Source: a virus. From it: 29,044 nt of DNA. A model generated the notes under the pieces. That model worked only from the letters and a program-made list of their open reading frames with translations. It made no database searches and was not told where the DNA came from. The position numbers and the translations under genes were made by a program. Below, piece after piece: positions 1 to 7,231 of the stretch. Positions within the stretch are counted from its first letter, which is position 1, and each line of letters starts with the position of its first letter. The stretch is taken from positions 1 through 29,044 of the IMG/VR virus record IMGVR_UViG_3300020186_000187; one strand, 5' to 3'.

Positions 1-262
1 CCCCCGCCCTGCCCTCGCCTCCCCTCTTTGGAGCCTCCTTTTGGGTTCCCATGCCTGGTTCGTGTGCGGAGTGGATTTGTAGACGTTGCGCGATGCGGCT
101 GAATGTGGCAGGGTGGAGGGCGGCAGGGAAGGGAAGACGCGTCTGAGCGAAGCGAGGCACGCGTCGACGGGTGCTCGGAATCGGTGGGTTTGGAATGCGG
201 AATCCTTCCTGTCGTGGGCTTGGGCCTTGACGGGGTAACCGGGTGCGTGCAGTCTCGGGTGC
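1..262. other. Gene-free leader at left edge
   Basis: I see no convincing coding sequence here. The one structural element is a repeated ACGCGTC-type palindrome: GACGCGTC at 136-143 and ACGCGTC at 159-165, which can pair as a 7-bp stem (136-142 with 159-165). No clear sigma-70 promoter boxes are visible. The segment could hold a promoter, a terminator of an upstream gene or a packaging-related site; the sequence alone does not decide. Confidence 0.4.
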
Positions 263-730
263 ATGAGTGACGCCGACCTGCCGGTGAAGGGTTCCGACGA
301 GGAAGACCCGATTTCGTCGATGATGGAGGCTGCTTGGGGTGCGGTTGGTCCTGAGCTGGAGGCTGACGGTGCGCGGTGGGGTTTGGAGTTGGAGACCTCG
401 GTTGACGGGGAGGCGCATTTGCGTGTGGCGCACGAGTCGGTATCGCTGATGATTCGCGCGCTGCTGGAGGCTTCGGTGCGGATGCAGTTTGCGTTGGCGC
501 AGGGCGCCATGAGTCCGGAGCTTGTCCAGAAGATCAACTTGGGCCTGGCCTCGTTCGCGCATGCGGTAGCGACGGGCGTGCGTGCTTCTTGCGCGGGTTT
601 GGAGTGCGACTGGACCGGGCCGGCTGGGGACGCAGGTCCGGTGGCGCGGTGTCCGAAGTGCGGCGGCCGAGTGGCTCCGCTTCGCAAGCTGGGGCTCGTG
701 GGCGCGAACGGTCGGGGGATTCACGCATGA
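263..730 (+). CDS. Small protein with C-terminal zinc ribbon
   Basis: This is a 155-aa acidic protein. The middle (about residues 45-105) looks helical. The C-terminus carries four cysteines as C110-x4-C115-x14-C130-x2-C133, ending in a CPKCGG knuckle, which is the pattern of a zinc ribbon. Such small zinc-ribbon proteins in phages often bind nucleic acid or a protein partner, but no specific family is recognised. The ATG at 263 lacks a strong Shine-Dalgarno. The stop overlaps the next ATG (ATGA at 727-730), so it probably heads a coupled run of small genes. Function is unknown. Confidence 0.7.
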   Translation: MSDADLPVKGSDEEDPISSMMEAAWGAVGPELEADGARWGLELETSVDGEAHLRVAHESVSLMIRALLEASVRMQFALAQGAMSPELVQKINLGLASFAHAVATGVRASCAGLECDWTGPAGDAGPVARCPKCGGRVAPLRKLGLVGANGRGIHA

Positions 731-978
731 CCATCTATGAGGTGTTCAAGGGTCGCGACGGGCTGTGGCGCTATCGCGTGATCGCTGGAAACGGCGAGAT
801 CCTGTCGCATTCGCAGGCGTACTTTGGGGTGTCGAGCAAGCAGAACGCGAAGTCTGCGGCGCGCAGGCGCGCAGGCAAGACGCCTTGGTCCGAGCTGCGC
901 GTGCGCGCGTGCGACGACATTCAGCCGTGTCCGCGTGCGCGCATGGTCCGCCGCGCCGGCAAGGTCGTTCCCCGATGA
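727..978 (+). CDS. DUF1508/YegP-like small protein
   Basis: This is an 83-aa protein starting at the ATG at 727, which overlaps the previous stop. A longer in-frame start at 589 would run deep through the zinc-ribbon gene and is rejected. The N-terminal half reads YEVFKGRDGLWRYRVIAGNG followed by an SKQNAKSA segment. This is the DUF1508 (YegP) pattern: aromatic residue, GKDG-W-RW-R, NGE, then SKQNA. Members are small alpha/beta proteins of unknown role, common in bacteria and some phages. The C-terminal 30 residues are basic and contain two Cys. It ends in an ATGA overlap with the next gene. The family call is from recall of the motif, not a search. Confidence 0.7.
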   Translation: MTIYEVFKGRDGLWRYRVIAGNGEILSHSQAYFGVSSKQNAKSAARRRAGKTPWSELRVRACDDIQPCPRARMVRRAGKVVPR

Positions 979-1400
979 CGCTCGACGCTCTGCCTTCGCA
1001 CCGTGCCGTTCACGTCGTGGCTGGATCGCTCGCCGTGGTGGATCTGTACCTGCGTAACCAAGTGAACGCGGCGCTGCTCCAGGCCGCGGTCGCATCATGG
1101 AGCTTCAGGGTCTACTCCGAGCAGAGCGCCTCGCCGGAGACCGTGCTCTATTCGGAGCTCGCAAAGGCCAACACGGCCGAGAACGCCGACGCATCGGTGA
1201 TCGTTCTGGCGGCTGCGGCTGTCACGGGCGCGTCGCGTCTGGCGATCGGGCACACGTTCCTGCACAAGTTCGATCCGTTGGTGCTGTTCAGCGCATCGGA
1301 CGGTCGGCTGTACACGTTGGAGTACACGTTCGTCCTGACGTCCACGGGCGGTCCGCTGGTCGTGAGGGTTCCCTTGGCGGTCGGCGCGTCGTATCAATGA
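975..1400 (+). CDS. Hypothetical beta-rich protein
   Basis: This is a 141-aa protein from the ATG at 975 (ATGA overlap with the gene before). An upstream in-frame start at 765 would lie wholly inside the DUF1508 gene. The sequence alternates short hydrophobic strands, for example around residues 10-20, 35-45 and 105-135, with Ala-rich stretches, suggesting a small beta-sandwich. It has no Cys and no membrane segment. I do not recognise a family. Its place left of the terminase genes would fit a minor structural or accessory protein, but that is only positional. Confidence 0.6.
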   Translation: MTLDALPSHRAVHVVAGSLAVVDLYLRNQVNAALLQAAVASWSFRVYSEQSASPETVLYSELAKANTAENADASVIVLAAAAVTGASRLAIGHTFLHKFDPLVLFSASDGRLYTLEYTFVLTSTGGPLVVRVPLAVGASYQ

Positions 1401-1528
1401 GCCTGTTCGGGGCCTTCATGCCACGCGAGACCGGAGACGTTCGCGCAACTCCGGTGCTGGCCGCACGCTGCCGCGAAGCCTCGTGCGCGCCCATGTGCCT
1501 GCTTCGGTGGGACCGTGCCCCGGAATGA
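1397..1528 (+). CDS. Possible 43-aa ORF
   Basis: A 43-codon frame begins at an ATG overlapping the preceding stop (ATGA at 1397-1400), continuing the coupling pattern of the three genes before it. It has three Cys in a row of about 12 residues (C-x5-C-x3-C) and no recognisable fold. The gene-like start context is the main support. It could equally be noncoding spacer before the terminase operon. Confidence 0.35.
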   Translation: MSLFGAFMPRETGDVRATPVLAARCREASCAPMCLLRWDRAPE

Positions 1529-1532
1529 CCCT

Positions 1533-1577
1533 TGCCCGCCCGCGCCCTCGCCGTTTCGGCGGATGAGTGCGCGGGCA
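1533..1577 (+). promoter_or_regulatory. Nested stem-loop before small terminase
   Basis: A 7-bp outer stem (TGCCCGC at 1533-1539 with GCGGGCA at 1571-1577) encloses a 5-bp inner stem (CGCCG at 1549-1553 with CGGCG at 1557-1561) closed by a TTT loop. It lies in the only spacer of the left region, 26 nt before the GTG of the small terminase gene. There is no T-tract, so it is not a textbook intrinsic terminator. A transcript-processing, attenuation or packaging-recognition role is possible. Confidence 0.45.
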
Positions 1578-1603
1578 CTACATGAAATCCGATCGGAGTT
1601 CCT

Positions 1604-2128
1604 GTGAGCGACGAGAAGAGCCCCGACGAGCCCGAGGTGCGCTTCACCGCGGACGGGCGCGTGCTGCACCCTGAGTTCGTCAAGCGCATGGGGGCCTATA
1701 AGTTCGAACCCGGAAACAAGTCGAGGTTCGGACTACGCAAAAAGCCGTTGACCGAGGCGATCGAAAACCTCGTCGAGGACAACCCCGAGCTGGCCGACAT
1801 GATGGCCGCCAAGCTGTTCCGTATGGCGCTCAACGGCAAGGGCGACATTCAGGCGATCAAGCTGCTATTCGACCGTCTCGACGGAGTGGTCAAGCCGAAG
1901 AAGGAGAAGACGGAAATGCAGGGGATGACCGTCGTGCTTCAGCAGGTGAGCCACTCGCCGCGCGCGCCAGAGCAGGCAGCCTCGATCGTTCTGCCGGTCG
2001 TCGATCCCGAGACGCCCGCCGAGTCGGAGGCGATGCTGACGGCGATCCGGCGCGCGTCGAGGCATCTGCCGCCGGTGAGAGACCTGCTTCCGCCCGGACC
2101 CGAGGACGACATTGACATCCCACGGTAG
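1604..2128 (+). CDS. Small terminase subunit (probable)
   Basis: This is a 174-aa protein. The GTG start at 1604 is preceded by a GGAG at about 1594. Small terminases recognise phage DNA and feed it to the large-subunit motor. Residues 30-90 read like the N-terminal module of many phage proteins of this position: an FxPGNKSRFG basic patch, then KKPLTEAIENLV, a helical segment and an AIKLLFDRLDG segment, resembling DUF5681-type terminase-associated proteins. The C-terminal third is Pro-rich and acidic, a plausible large-subunit contact. It lies immediately upstream of, and overlaps, the large terminase gene, which is the strongest support for the role. Confidence 0.7.
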   Translation: MSDEKSPDEPEVRFTADGRVLHPEFVKRMGAYKFEPGNKSRFGLRKKPLTEAIENLVEDNPELADMMAAKLFRMALNGKGDIQAIKLLFDRLDGVVKPKKEKTEMQGMTVVLQQVSHSPRAPEQAASIVLPVVDPETPAESEAMLTAIRRASRHLPPVRDLLPPGPEDDIDIPR

Positions 2129-3752
2129 CGGGATGCATCAGATGGTCGTTCGCGGACCCTTCGCGAAGCTGTGGCATTGGCTCGACCATCCCGAAGAAGC
2201 GCCCGACGAGGTGGCGTTTTGGGGAATGGCTGGAGCGTCAAAGAGCTGGCAGATTCTCACTTTCCTGCTCTATGTGATGCACAGGTATCCGAACGTGCCG
2301 GGTCGCATCCTGATCTGTCGCGACACCTACAACTCGCTGACGCGTTCAGCGTGCGTGACGATTCGCAAGATCCTCCCTGCGGGTCACCCGATGTTGGAGG
2401 GTCCGACCGACGAGCACCGCACGGAATACAGGCACGGTGCGTGGGTGGTAACGCTCTCGGGGCTCTCGGAGCCATCGCGGCTCTACTCGACAGAGTGGGA
2501 CTTTGTATTCGTCGAGGAGGCGCGCGAAACGTCGCTTGGCACGTGGGAAGAGTTCTCGCGCGCTGCGCGCAACTACGCTCTCTATCGGCACGACGCCGAC
2601 GGGCGCCTCGTGCGCGACGAGCTTGGCCGGCTGCTCTACGACGACGCGGTGCCGTGCATGGAGGTTCCGATGTCCATGACGATCCTCGCGACGAACCCTG
2701 ATTCGAAGAACCATTGGATTCTGAAGCGCGGAACCGCCGGCCAGATGGAGTTCCTCCAAGCGACGATCCACGACAACCCGGCCTACTGGGACATCGAGGG
2801 CAACTGCTTGACGCCGATGGGCGCGAAGTACACGAACCGGATGTCGAAGATCGGCGGCGTTCGCAGGCGGCGGCTCGTGTTGGCGGAGTGGTGTTCGCCC
2901 GAAGGTGCGGTGTGGCCGGAGTTCGACACGGATCGTCACGTGATGATGGGCGTGAAGCGCGACGCGGACGGTTTCCTGCTCAAGTCGGAGATCGAGCGTC
3001 TCGGCATCGTCGAGTTCTACGCAGGCGCCGACTTCGGCTACGACAACTCGGGCGTGCTGGTGGTCGGCGGGTACACAAAGGCTCGCAAGATCATCATTAT
3101 CGCGGAGGTCTTTCACTCGCGTCAAGACGTGCGTTGGTGGACGGACTGGCTGGTGAAGCTGCACAAGCGGTATCCGTTGACTCTGGCGTTCTGCGACCAC
3201 AACCGGCCCGACTGGATCTTGGCCTGGAACGACGCGCTGGGCGTGCCGACCGACTCGCCCGGTGCCATCTGCGTGCGCGCCGACAAGGGCATCGACCGCG
3301 GTCTGGAGATCGTGCGGCGGCGTCTGGCGTCGCACGACAACGGTCCGCACCTGCACGTCATTCACGACGCGCTGGTGCATCCGCCAGACCCGGAGCTGCT
3401 GGAGCGCCACGTCGCTTGGAGGACAATCGACTGCCTGAGCGAGTACGCCTACAAGCGCGGCTCGACCTCGGACGATCTTGCGGACGACACGGGCGCGCGG
3501 CCCGACAGGCCCGACAAGTCGAAGGCCAACTCGGACGGCGCGGACGCGGTTCGCTACCTTTGCACGGGCCTGGAATACTTCGAGCCGGAGACGGACCCGC
3601 TGTCGCTCAACTCATCGTATCGGAAGAAGCTGCGGATGACTGGCCGGAGGCCGCAGTTCGAGGGTGACATTGCGCCCGACGACGACATGGAGCAGATTGA
3701 CGAAGAGGACTGGATCGTAGACACGATTCGCCGGTCGATGCACCCCGACTAG
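2112..3752 (+). CDS. terL: Large terminase subunit (ATPase and nuclease)
   Basis: This is a 546-aa DNA-packaging motor. The N-terminal ATPase has a deviant P-loop, G38-MAGAS-K44-S45, with Ser in place of the usual Gly before Lys. The Walker B-like strand FVFVEEAR (E135, E136) is followed by a coupling motif, TILATNP. The C-terminal RNase H-like nuclease shows three acidic sites: ADFGYD (D307), FCDHNR (D362) and SDGADAVRY (D478). I place the start at TTG 2112 because a GAGG sits 6 nt upstream (2102-2105). The later ATG at 2133 has no Shine-Dalgarno but would also give an intact enzyme. The gene overlaps the small subunit by 17 nt. Length and motif order are typical of podovirus-type terminases. 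Confidence 0.93.
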   Translation: MTSHGSGMHQMVVRGPFAKLWHWLDHPEEAPDEVAFWGMAGASKSWQILTFLLYVMHRYPNVPGRILICRDTYNSLTRSACVTIRKILPAGHPMLEGPTDEHRTEYRHGAWVVTLSGLSEPSRLYSTEWDFVFVEEARETSLGTWEEFSRAARNYALYRHDADGRLVRDELGRLLYDDAVPCMEVPMSMTILATNPDSKNHWILKRGTAGQMEFLQATIHDNPAYWDIEGNCLTPMGAKYTNRMSKIGGVRRRRLVLAEWCSPEGAVWPEFDTDRHVMMGVKRDADGFLLKSEIERLGIVEFYAGADFGYDNSGVLVVGGYTKARKIIIIAEVFHSRQDVRWWTDWLVKLHKRYPLTLAFCDHNRPDWILAWNDALGVPTDSPGAICVRADKGIDRGLEIVRRRLASHDNGPHLHVIHDALVHPPDPELLERHVAWRTIDCLSEYAYKRGSTSDDLADDTGARPDRPDKSKANSDGADAVRYLCTGLEYFEPETDPLSLNSSYRKKLRMTGRRPQFEGDIAPDDDMEQIDEEDWIVDTIRRSMHPD

Positions 3753-3763
3753 GAACCAGAACG

Positions 3764-5683
3764 ATGTTGGACACAAGCGCGAAGACGATGTGGGACGAGC
3801 TGGAGGCTTCGCGCCGTCAGATCGAGAAGGAGGACCACTACCGAGCTGAGGCTGTCGCGCGCTACCACGGCCCCTTCTACGACTCCGGTTGTCCGACCGG
3901 AGCGGAGCCGGAAAACGCTGCGTTCGAGTACATCGCCACGAAGACTTCGCAGATCATGGCGGGCAATCCGGCGTGCTCGTTGAAGCCGACGCGCGGCGAC
4001 CGCCCGGAGGTGTTCCTGAAGGCGAAGGCTCTCCAGCACGCGATGAACCGCTGCTCCCGTGAGGGCAACGACCGCGCGACGTTCAAGAAGCTGCTCATTG
4101 ACTGGCACTTCGGGCCGTGCCTTGCCTACACGTCGCGCAAGCCGATGCCGTGGATAGACCGCGGCCCGCTGGACGGTCCGGCGCATCGCCCGACGTTGAG
4201 GCGCGTGCGGCCCGAGATGCGGCGCCGCGACGCGCGTGCGACCGACTGGGAAGAGACGCGCTGGCGCGGACACGGCTCGATCACGTCGAAGGGTTCGCTG
4301 CTGGAGCTGGCGAAGACCGAGCCTGGGTGGCGCATCGAGGAGCTCGGCGCGCTCAAGACCGAGACGGGCTTCGACAAGCTTCTGCCGATGGAGGGCAAGA
4401 ACCTTCAGGGTCGCGACGACGTGAAGGTGTGGATGGTGTGGGTCCCGGAGGAGCAGCTCGACCCGATTTTCACTTACGAGGAGGGCTTCTGGGGCACGAC
4501 GCACTGGTACGCCGAGACGGAGAGTTCGAGCGGTCAGAGTCATCCGCTCGTGGAGATCCGCGACCCGCAGCCGTACTTCGGCTGTCGCACCGGCCCCTAC
4601 CACATGAGCGGGCAGTTCTACGTTCCCGACCGCATCCACCCGTTGTCGGTCATGGCTGCGATCGAAAGCATCGCGAAGATGCTGAGGCTGCAATCGTCGG
4701 TGATCGACGACGGTATTCGCAACTTCTCGCGCTTCATCATCAACGGCACGGCGCAGAAGGGCATGGGCCGCATCATCAAGAACGCGAAACACAACGGCGT
4801 CGTGGACGCCAAGGGCTTCCAGCGCGCGATGGTCGAGGAGTTCACGAAGGGCGGCATCGACAACAACATGATCGCCGGGTACGAGTACCTCCAGAACCAG
4901 ATGCGTTCGCGCATCGGCCTGTCGAGCACAGAGAAGGGCAACCCGCAGTCGGGCACGACGGCGACGGCGGAGACGTTCGCGGCGCAGGGCGGGTCGGCGC
5001 GCGACTCCGCGTTGCGCGACGAGTTCTACGCCTTCATCGGCGGCACGTTCCGTGCTCGAGCGGAGATGATCGACCAGGACGACCAGTTCTTCATGCCTCC
5101 GCCGCCGGAGCTGGCCGGTCAGATCCCCGGCATCTTCGGTGGTCGCGAGCCGGGTGAGACGTTCGACGACTACGAGCTGGACGTGCAGCCGATCTCGATG
5201 CGCTGGCGCTCCGAGGAGGAGAAGGCTGCCGCGGCCGACTACGAGGTGTCGCTGTTCGGTCAGATCGCACCGATGGCGGTGCAGTACCCGTTCCTGGACA
5301 TCCCCGGCATCTTGGACGACGTGGCCGAGGCGCGCGGCGACATGCAGATCCCGTCGAGGTTCAACTCCGAGCTGGCGGCCGGCATCGCGGCGATGATGCT
5401 CGGTCAGGCGGTGTTGCCGGGCGCGATGGCTCCGGGCACCGTGCGTCCGTCGGCTTCGATGGGTCAGGACTCGCCGGCCGGTCGGTCGATGCTTCAGCCT
5501 CCGGCGCCCATGGCGTCGCTATCGAGCGCAGGGGGCGCGCAGGGCTCGCCGCAGGCTCGTCCTGCCGCTCCGGGCAGCGGAGCCGACCAGAGGCGCCCGA
5601 GCGCCGCGCGCTCGCAGGGGGCCGCGCAGGGCAACAAGGCGCGCAAGGCGAGCTACGCAAACCAGGGAGGAAGACCGTCGTGA
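3764..5683 (+). CDS. Portal protein
   Basis: This is a 639-aa protein directly after the large terminase, with AGGA (3751-3754) ahead of the ATG. The portal forms the dodecameric ring at the unique capsid vertex through which DNA enters and leaves. The early segment FEYIATKTSQIMAGNP, followed by KPTRGD, is characteristic of portals, with a WHFGPC segment next in the wing region. Residues 300-420 contain long helices typical of the stem and crown. The last 110 residues are low-complexity Ala/Pro/Gly/Ser/Gln/Arg-rich and probably disordered. The stop overlaps the next GTG. No ADP-ribosylation or MuF fusion is seen at the C-terminus. Confidence 0.88.
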   Translation: MLDTSAKTMWDELEASRRQIEKEDHYRAEAVARYHGPFYDSGCPTGAEPENAAFEYIATKTSQIMAGNPACSLKPTRGDRPEVFLKAKALQHAMNRCSREGNDRATFKKLLIDWHFGPCLAYTSRKPMPWIDRGPLDGPAHRPTLRRVRPEMRRRDARATDWEETRWRGHGSITSKGSLLELAKTEPGWRIEELGALKTETGFDKLLPMEGKNLQGRDDVKVWMVWVPEEQLDPIFTYEEGFWGTTHWYAETESSSGQSHPLVEIRDPQPYFGCRTGPYHMSGQFYVPDRIHPLSVMAAIESIAKMLRLQSSVIDDGIRNFSRFIINGTAQKGMGRIIKNAKHNGVVDAKGFQRAMVEEFTKGGIDNNMIAGYEYLQNQMRSRIGLSSTEKGNPQSGTTATAETFAAQGGSARDSALRDEFYAFIGGTFRARAEMIDQDDQFFMPPPPELAGQIPGIFGGREPGETFDDYELDVQPISMRWRSEEEKAAAADYEVSLFGQIAPMAVQYPFLDIPGILDDVAEARGDMQIPSRFNSELAAGIAAMMLGQAVLPGAMAPGTVRPSASMGQDSPAGRSMLQPPAPMASLSSAGGAQGSPQARPAAPGSGADQRRPSAARSQGAAQGNKARKASYANQGGRPS

Positions 5684-6051
5684 TCTGTTACGAGTTCGAA
5701 GACGTGAAGACGGGTGAGCGCGTCGAGGTGTGGATGAGCGCCGACGACTGCGTGCCGATCGGCGACACGCGCAAGATCGAAGGGCGCGAGCTGCGCCGCC
5801 TGGCGGCCTACGGGCCGGGCATGGTCGAGCCCGACTGGGCGCACACCACCTACCAGTTCCACGAGGACGACTGCCGCAAGTACGGGCCGAAGGACAGGCT
5901 TGGCCGACCGCGTGCGCTCGACGAGGCCGGCGGGATGCGGCTGAACAACCGACGTGAGATCAACGAGATGCGTGATCGCATGGCGGCCGACGGCCGCAGC
6001 GACGGCTACTCGTTCGGGCAGTTCCAAAGACAACGAAGGAGATCGAGATGA
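5680..6051 (+). CDS. FmdB-like protein lacking the zinc cysteines
   Basis: This is a 123-aa protein starting at a GTG that overlaps the portal stop (GTGA), with a strong GGGAGG at 5665-5670. The first 45 residues follow the shape of FmdB-family zinc ribbons often found in phage head operons: MxxYEFED, a charged turn, then PIGDTRKIEGRELRRL. The CxxC pairs expected there are missing; only scattered Cys at residues 3, 27 and 67 remain. The C-terminus is basic (QRQRRRSR). It probably lost metal binding and kept the fold. The link to FmdB is inferred from pattern only. It overlaps the scaffold start by ATGA. Confidence 0.6.
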   Translation: MICYEFEDVKTGERVEVWMSADDCVPIGDTRKIEGRELRRLAAYGPGMVEPDWAHTTYQFHEDDCRKYGPKDRLGRPRALDEAGGMRLNNRREINEMRDRMAADGRSDGYSFGQFQRQRRRSR

Positions 6052-7175
6052 GCATGGAAGAAGAGGGCGAGATCCAGGAATCGGGCGACGCGGTGGAGGT
6101 CGTCGAGACCCCCGAGCCGGAAACGAAGAGCGGTCGGCGCGAGCAGCCGATGCACAAGCAGTTCGAGGCGGAGCAGCCGAGCCGCGGCGCGAACGGCAAG
6201 TTCTCGAAGAAGGAGCGGGTGCCGGACGGCATCGACATGCGCGAGATCGCGGCCATCGCGCGCGACGCGCTCGCCGGGAAGGACACGCGGCTTCCGAAGG
6301 AGACGGATGCAGACGCCCTTGACGGCGTGAAGCCCAAGGGGCAGGATCAGGCTCAAGGACAGGACCCCAACAAGGGCGCAAAGCCCATTGGCGCAACCAA
6401 GTCCACCTCGAAGAACGCAGGCGAAAAAGCCGCCCCGGCCACCGAGCAGCAGCTCGACAAGGCCCGCAAGGCACTCGCGCTGACGGGACACGACGAGGAG
6501 GATCTCGCGTTACTGACTCCCGAGCAAACGCTCGCCTTGGGCAAGAAGGCCGAGCACCGCAACGCGGAGAAGTCGCGAGAGATGAGGGAAGCAGCCGCAG
6601 CGAAGAACGGGCAGAAATCGCCCGCCTCCGCAGCAGGCGAGTCCGACGAAGAGGGCGCGCTGTTCGAGGGTCTCGTGAAGGAACACTTCTCGGACTTCGA
6701 GGACAACGAGCCATTCCAGAAGTCGCTCGCCGGGTTCGCTAAGGCGACGAACGCACGTCTCGTCACGTCGCTGAAGGCCGAGATCGAAGGGATCGGGGCG
6801 GCTGCCGCAAAGCAGCTCTCCGAGATCAAGGAGGACATGCGAATGGCCCTCCACCTCGAGCTCGGAACGCGCGCCGCAGCCAGCCGCTTCCCCAAGGCAG
6901 TCACCAAAGAGGGTCGCGAAAGCGTCCTCGGCCGTGCTCGAGCCCTGATGGGGACCGACAAGAACCTCGATGCGTCGCAAGCGATCGAGGATGCGCTGTT
7001 GAGCCTCTACAAAGGTGAGAACGACCGAGCCAACGCCGAGCGGCAATCACGAATCGACGCCGCCAAGCAGGGCTCGCATTCGGACGTTCGCAGCAGCGGC
7101 GAGGCGCCGCGCAAGGTCTCCGACTTCGATATTGGTCGGCAGGCGGTGCGCGAGGCGATGAGCAGGCAGCGGTGA
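6048..7175 (+). CDS. Capsid assembly scaffold protein (probable)
   Basis: This is a 375-aa, highly charged, Lys/Glu/Ala-rich protein lying between portal and major capsid genes, the usual place for a scaffold. The N-terminus is acidic and disordered-looking. Residues 145-190 contain a GHDEEDLALLTPEQTLAL segment resembling scaffold-like proteins of other phages, followed by a coiled-coil stretch. The C-terminus ends in a basic helix (VREAMSRQR), as expected for scaffold that binds capsid protein. An excellent AAGGAG (6036-6041) precedes the ATG, and the start overlaps the previous stop. No protease motif is seen. Confidence 0.75.
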   Translation: MSMEEEGEIQESGDAVEVVETPEPETKSGRREQPMHKQFEAEQPSRGANGKFSKKERVPDGIDMREIAAIARDALAGKDTRLPKETDADALDGVKPKGQDQAQGQDPNKGAKPIGATKSTSKNAGEKAAPATEQQLDKARKALALTGHDEEDLALLTPEQTLALGKKAEHRNAEKSREMREAAAAKNGQKSPASAAGESDEEGALFEGLVKEHFSDFEDNEPFQKSLAGFAKATNARLVTSLKAEIEGIGAAAAKQLSEIKEDMRMALHLELGTRAAASRFPKAVTKEGRESVLGRARALMGTDKNLDASQAIEDALLSLYKGENDRANAERQSRIDAAKQGSHSDVRSSGEAPRKVSDFDIGRQAVREAMSRQR

Positions 7176-7185
7176 CGCTCGACGG

Positions 7186-7228
7186 CGCTTCCTGATTCGG
7201 CGGCCTTCACCACCAACACCAGGAAGCG
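7186..7228 (+). promoter_or_regulatory. Hairpin sequestering the capsid ribosome site
   Basis: A perfect 9-bp inverted repeat (CGCTTCCTG at 7186-7194 with CAGGAAGCG at 7220-7228) encloses a 25-nt loop. Two outer G-U pairs (7185/7229, 7184/7230) could extend it. The 3' arm contains the AGGAAG that is the only Shine-Dalgarno candidate for the major capsid ATG at 7232. Folding would hide the ribosome site. Whether this is a real control or merely an mRNA-stabilising hairpin is not shown. Confidence 0.6.
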
Positions 7229-7231
7229 TTC

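Noticed and set aside
765-1400. A 211-aa version of the third small gene
   Set aside because: The first 70 residues run entirely through the DUF1508-like gene in another frame. The ATG at 975 forms the ATGA overlap typical of this operon.
2346-3410. A 354-aa minus-strand frame opposite the large terminase
   Set aside because: It is a shadow of terL, whose ATPase and nuclease motifs lie on the plus strand.
3749-4792. A 347-aa minus-strand frame opposite the portal gene
   Set aside because: Composition is Arg/His/Ala/Leu-rich, as expected from reading GC-rich codons backwards; the portal frame is well supported.
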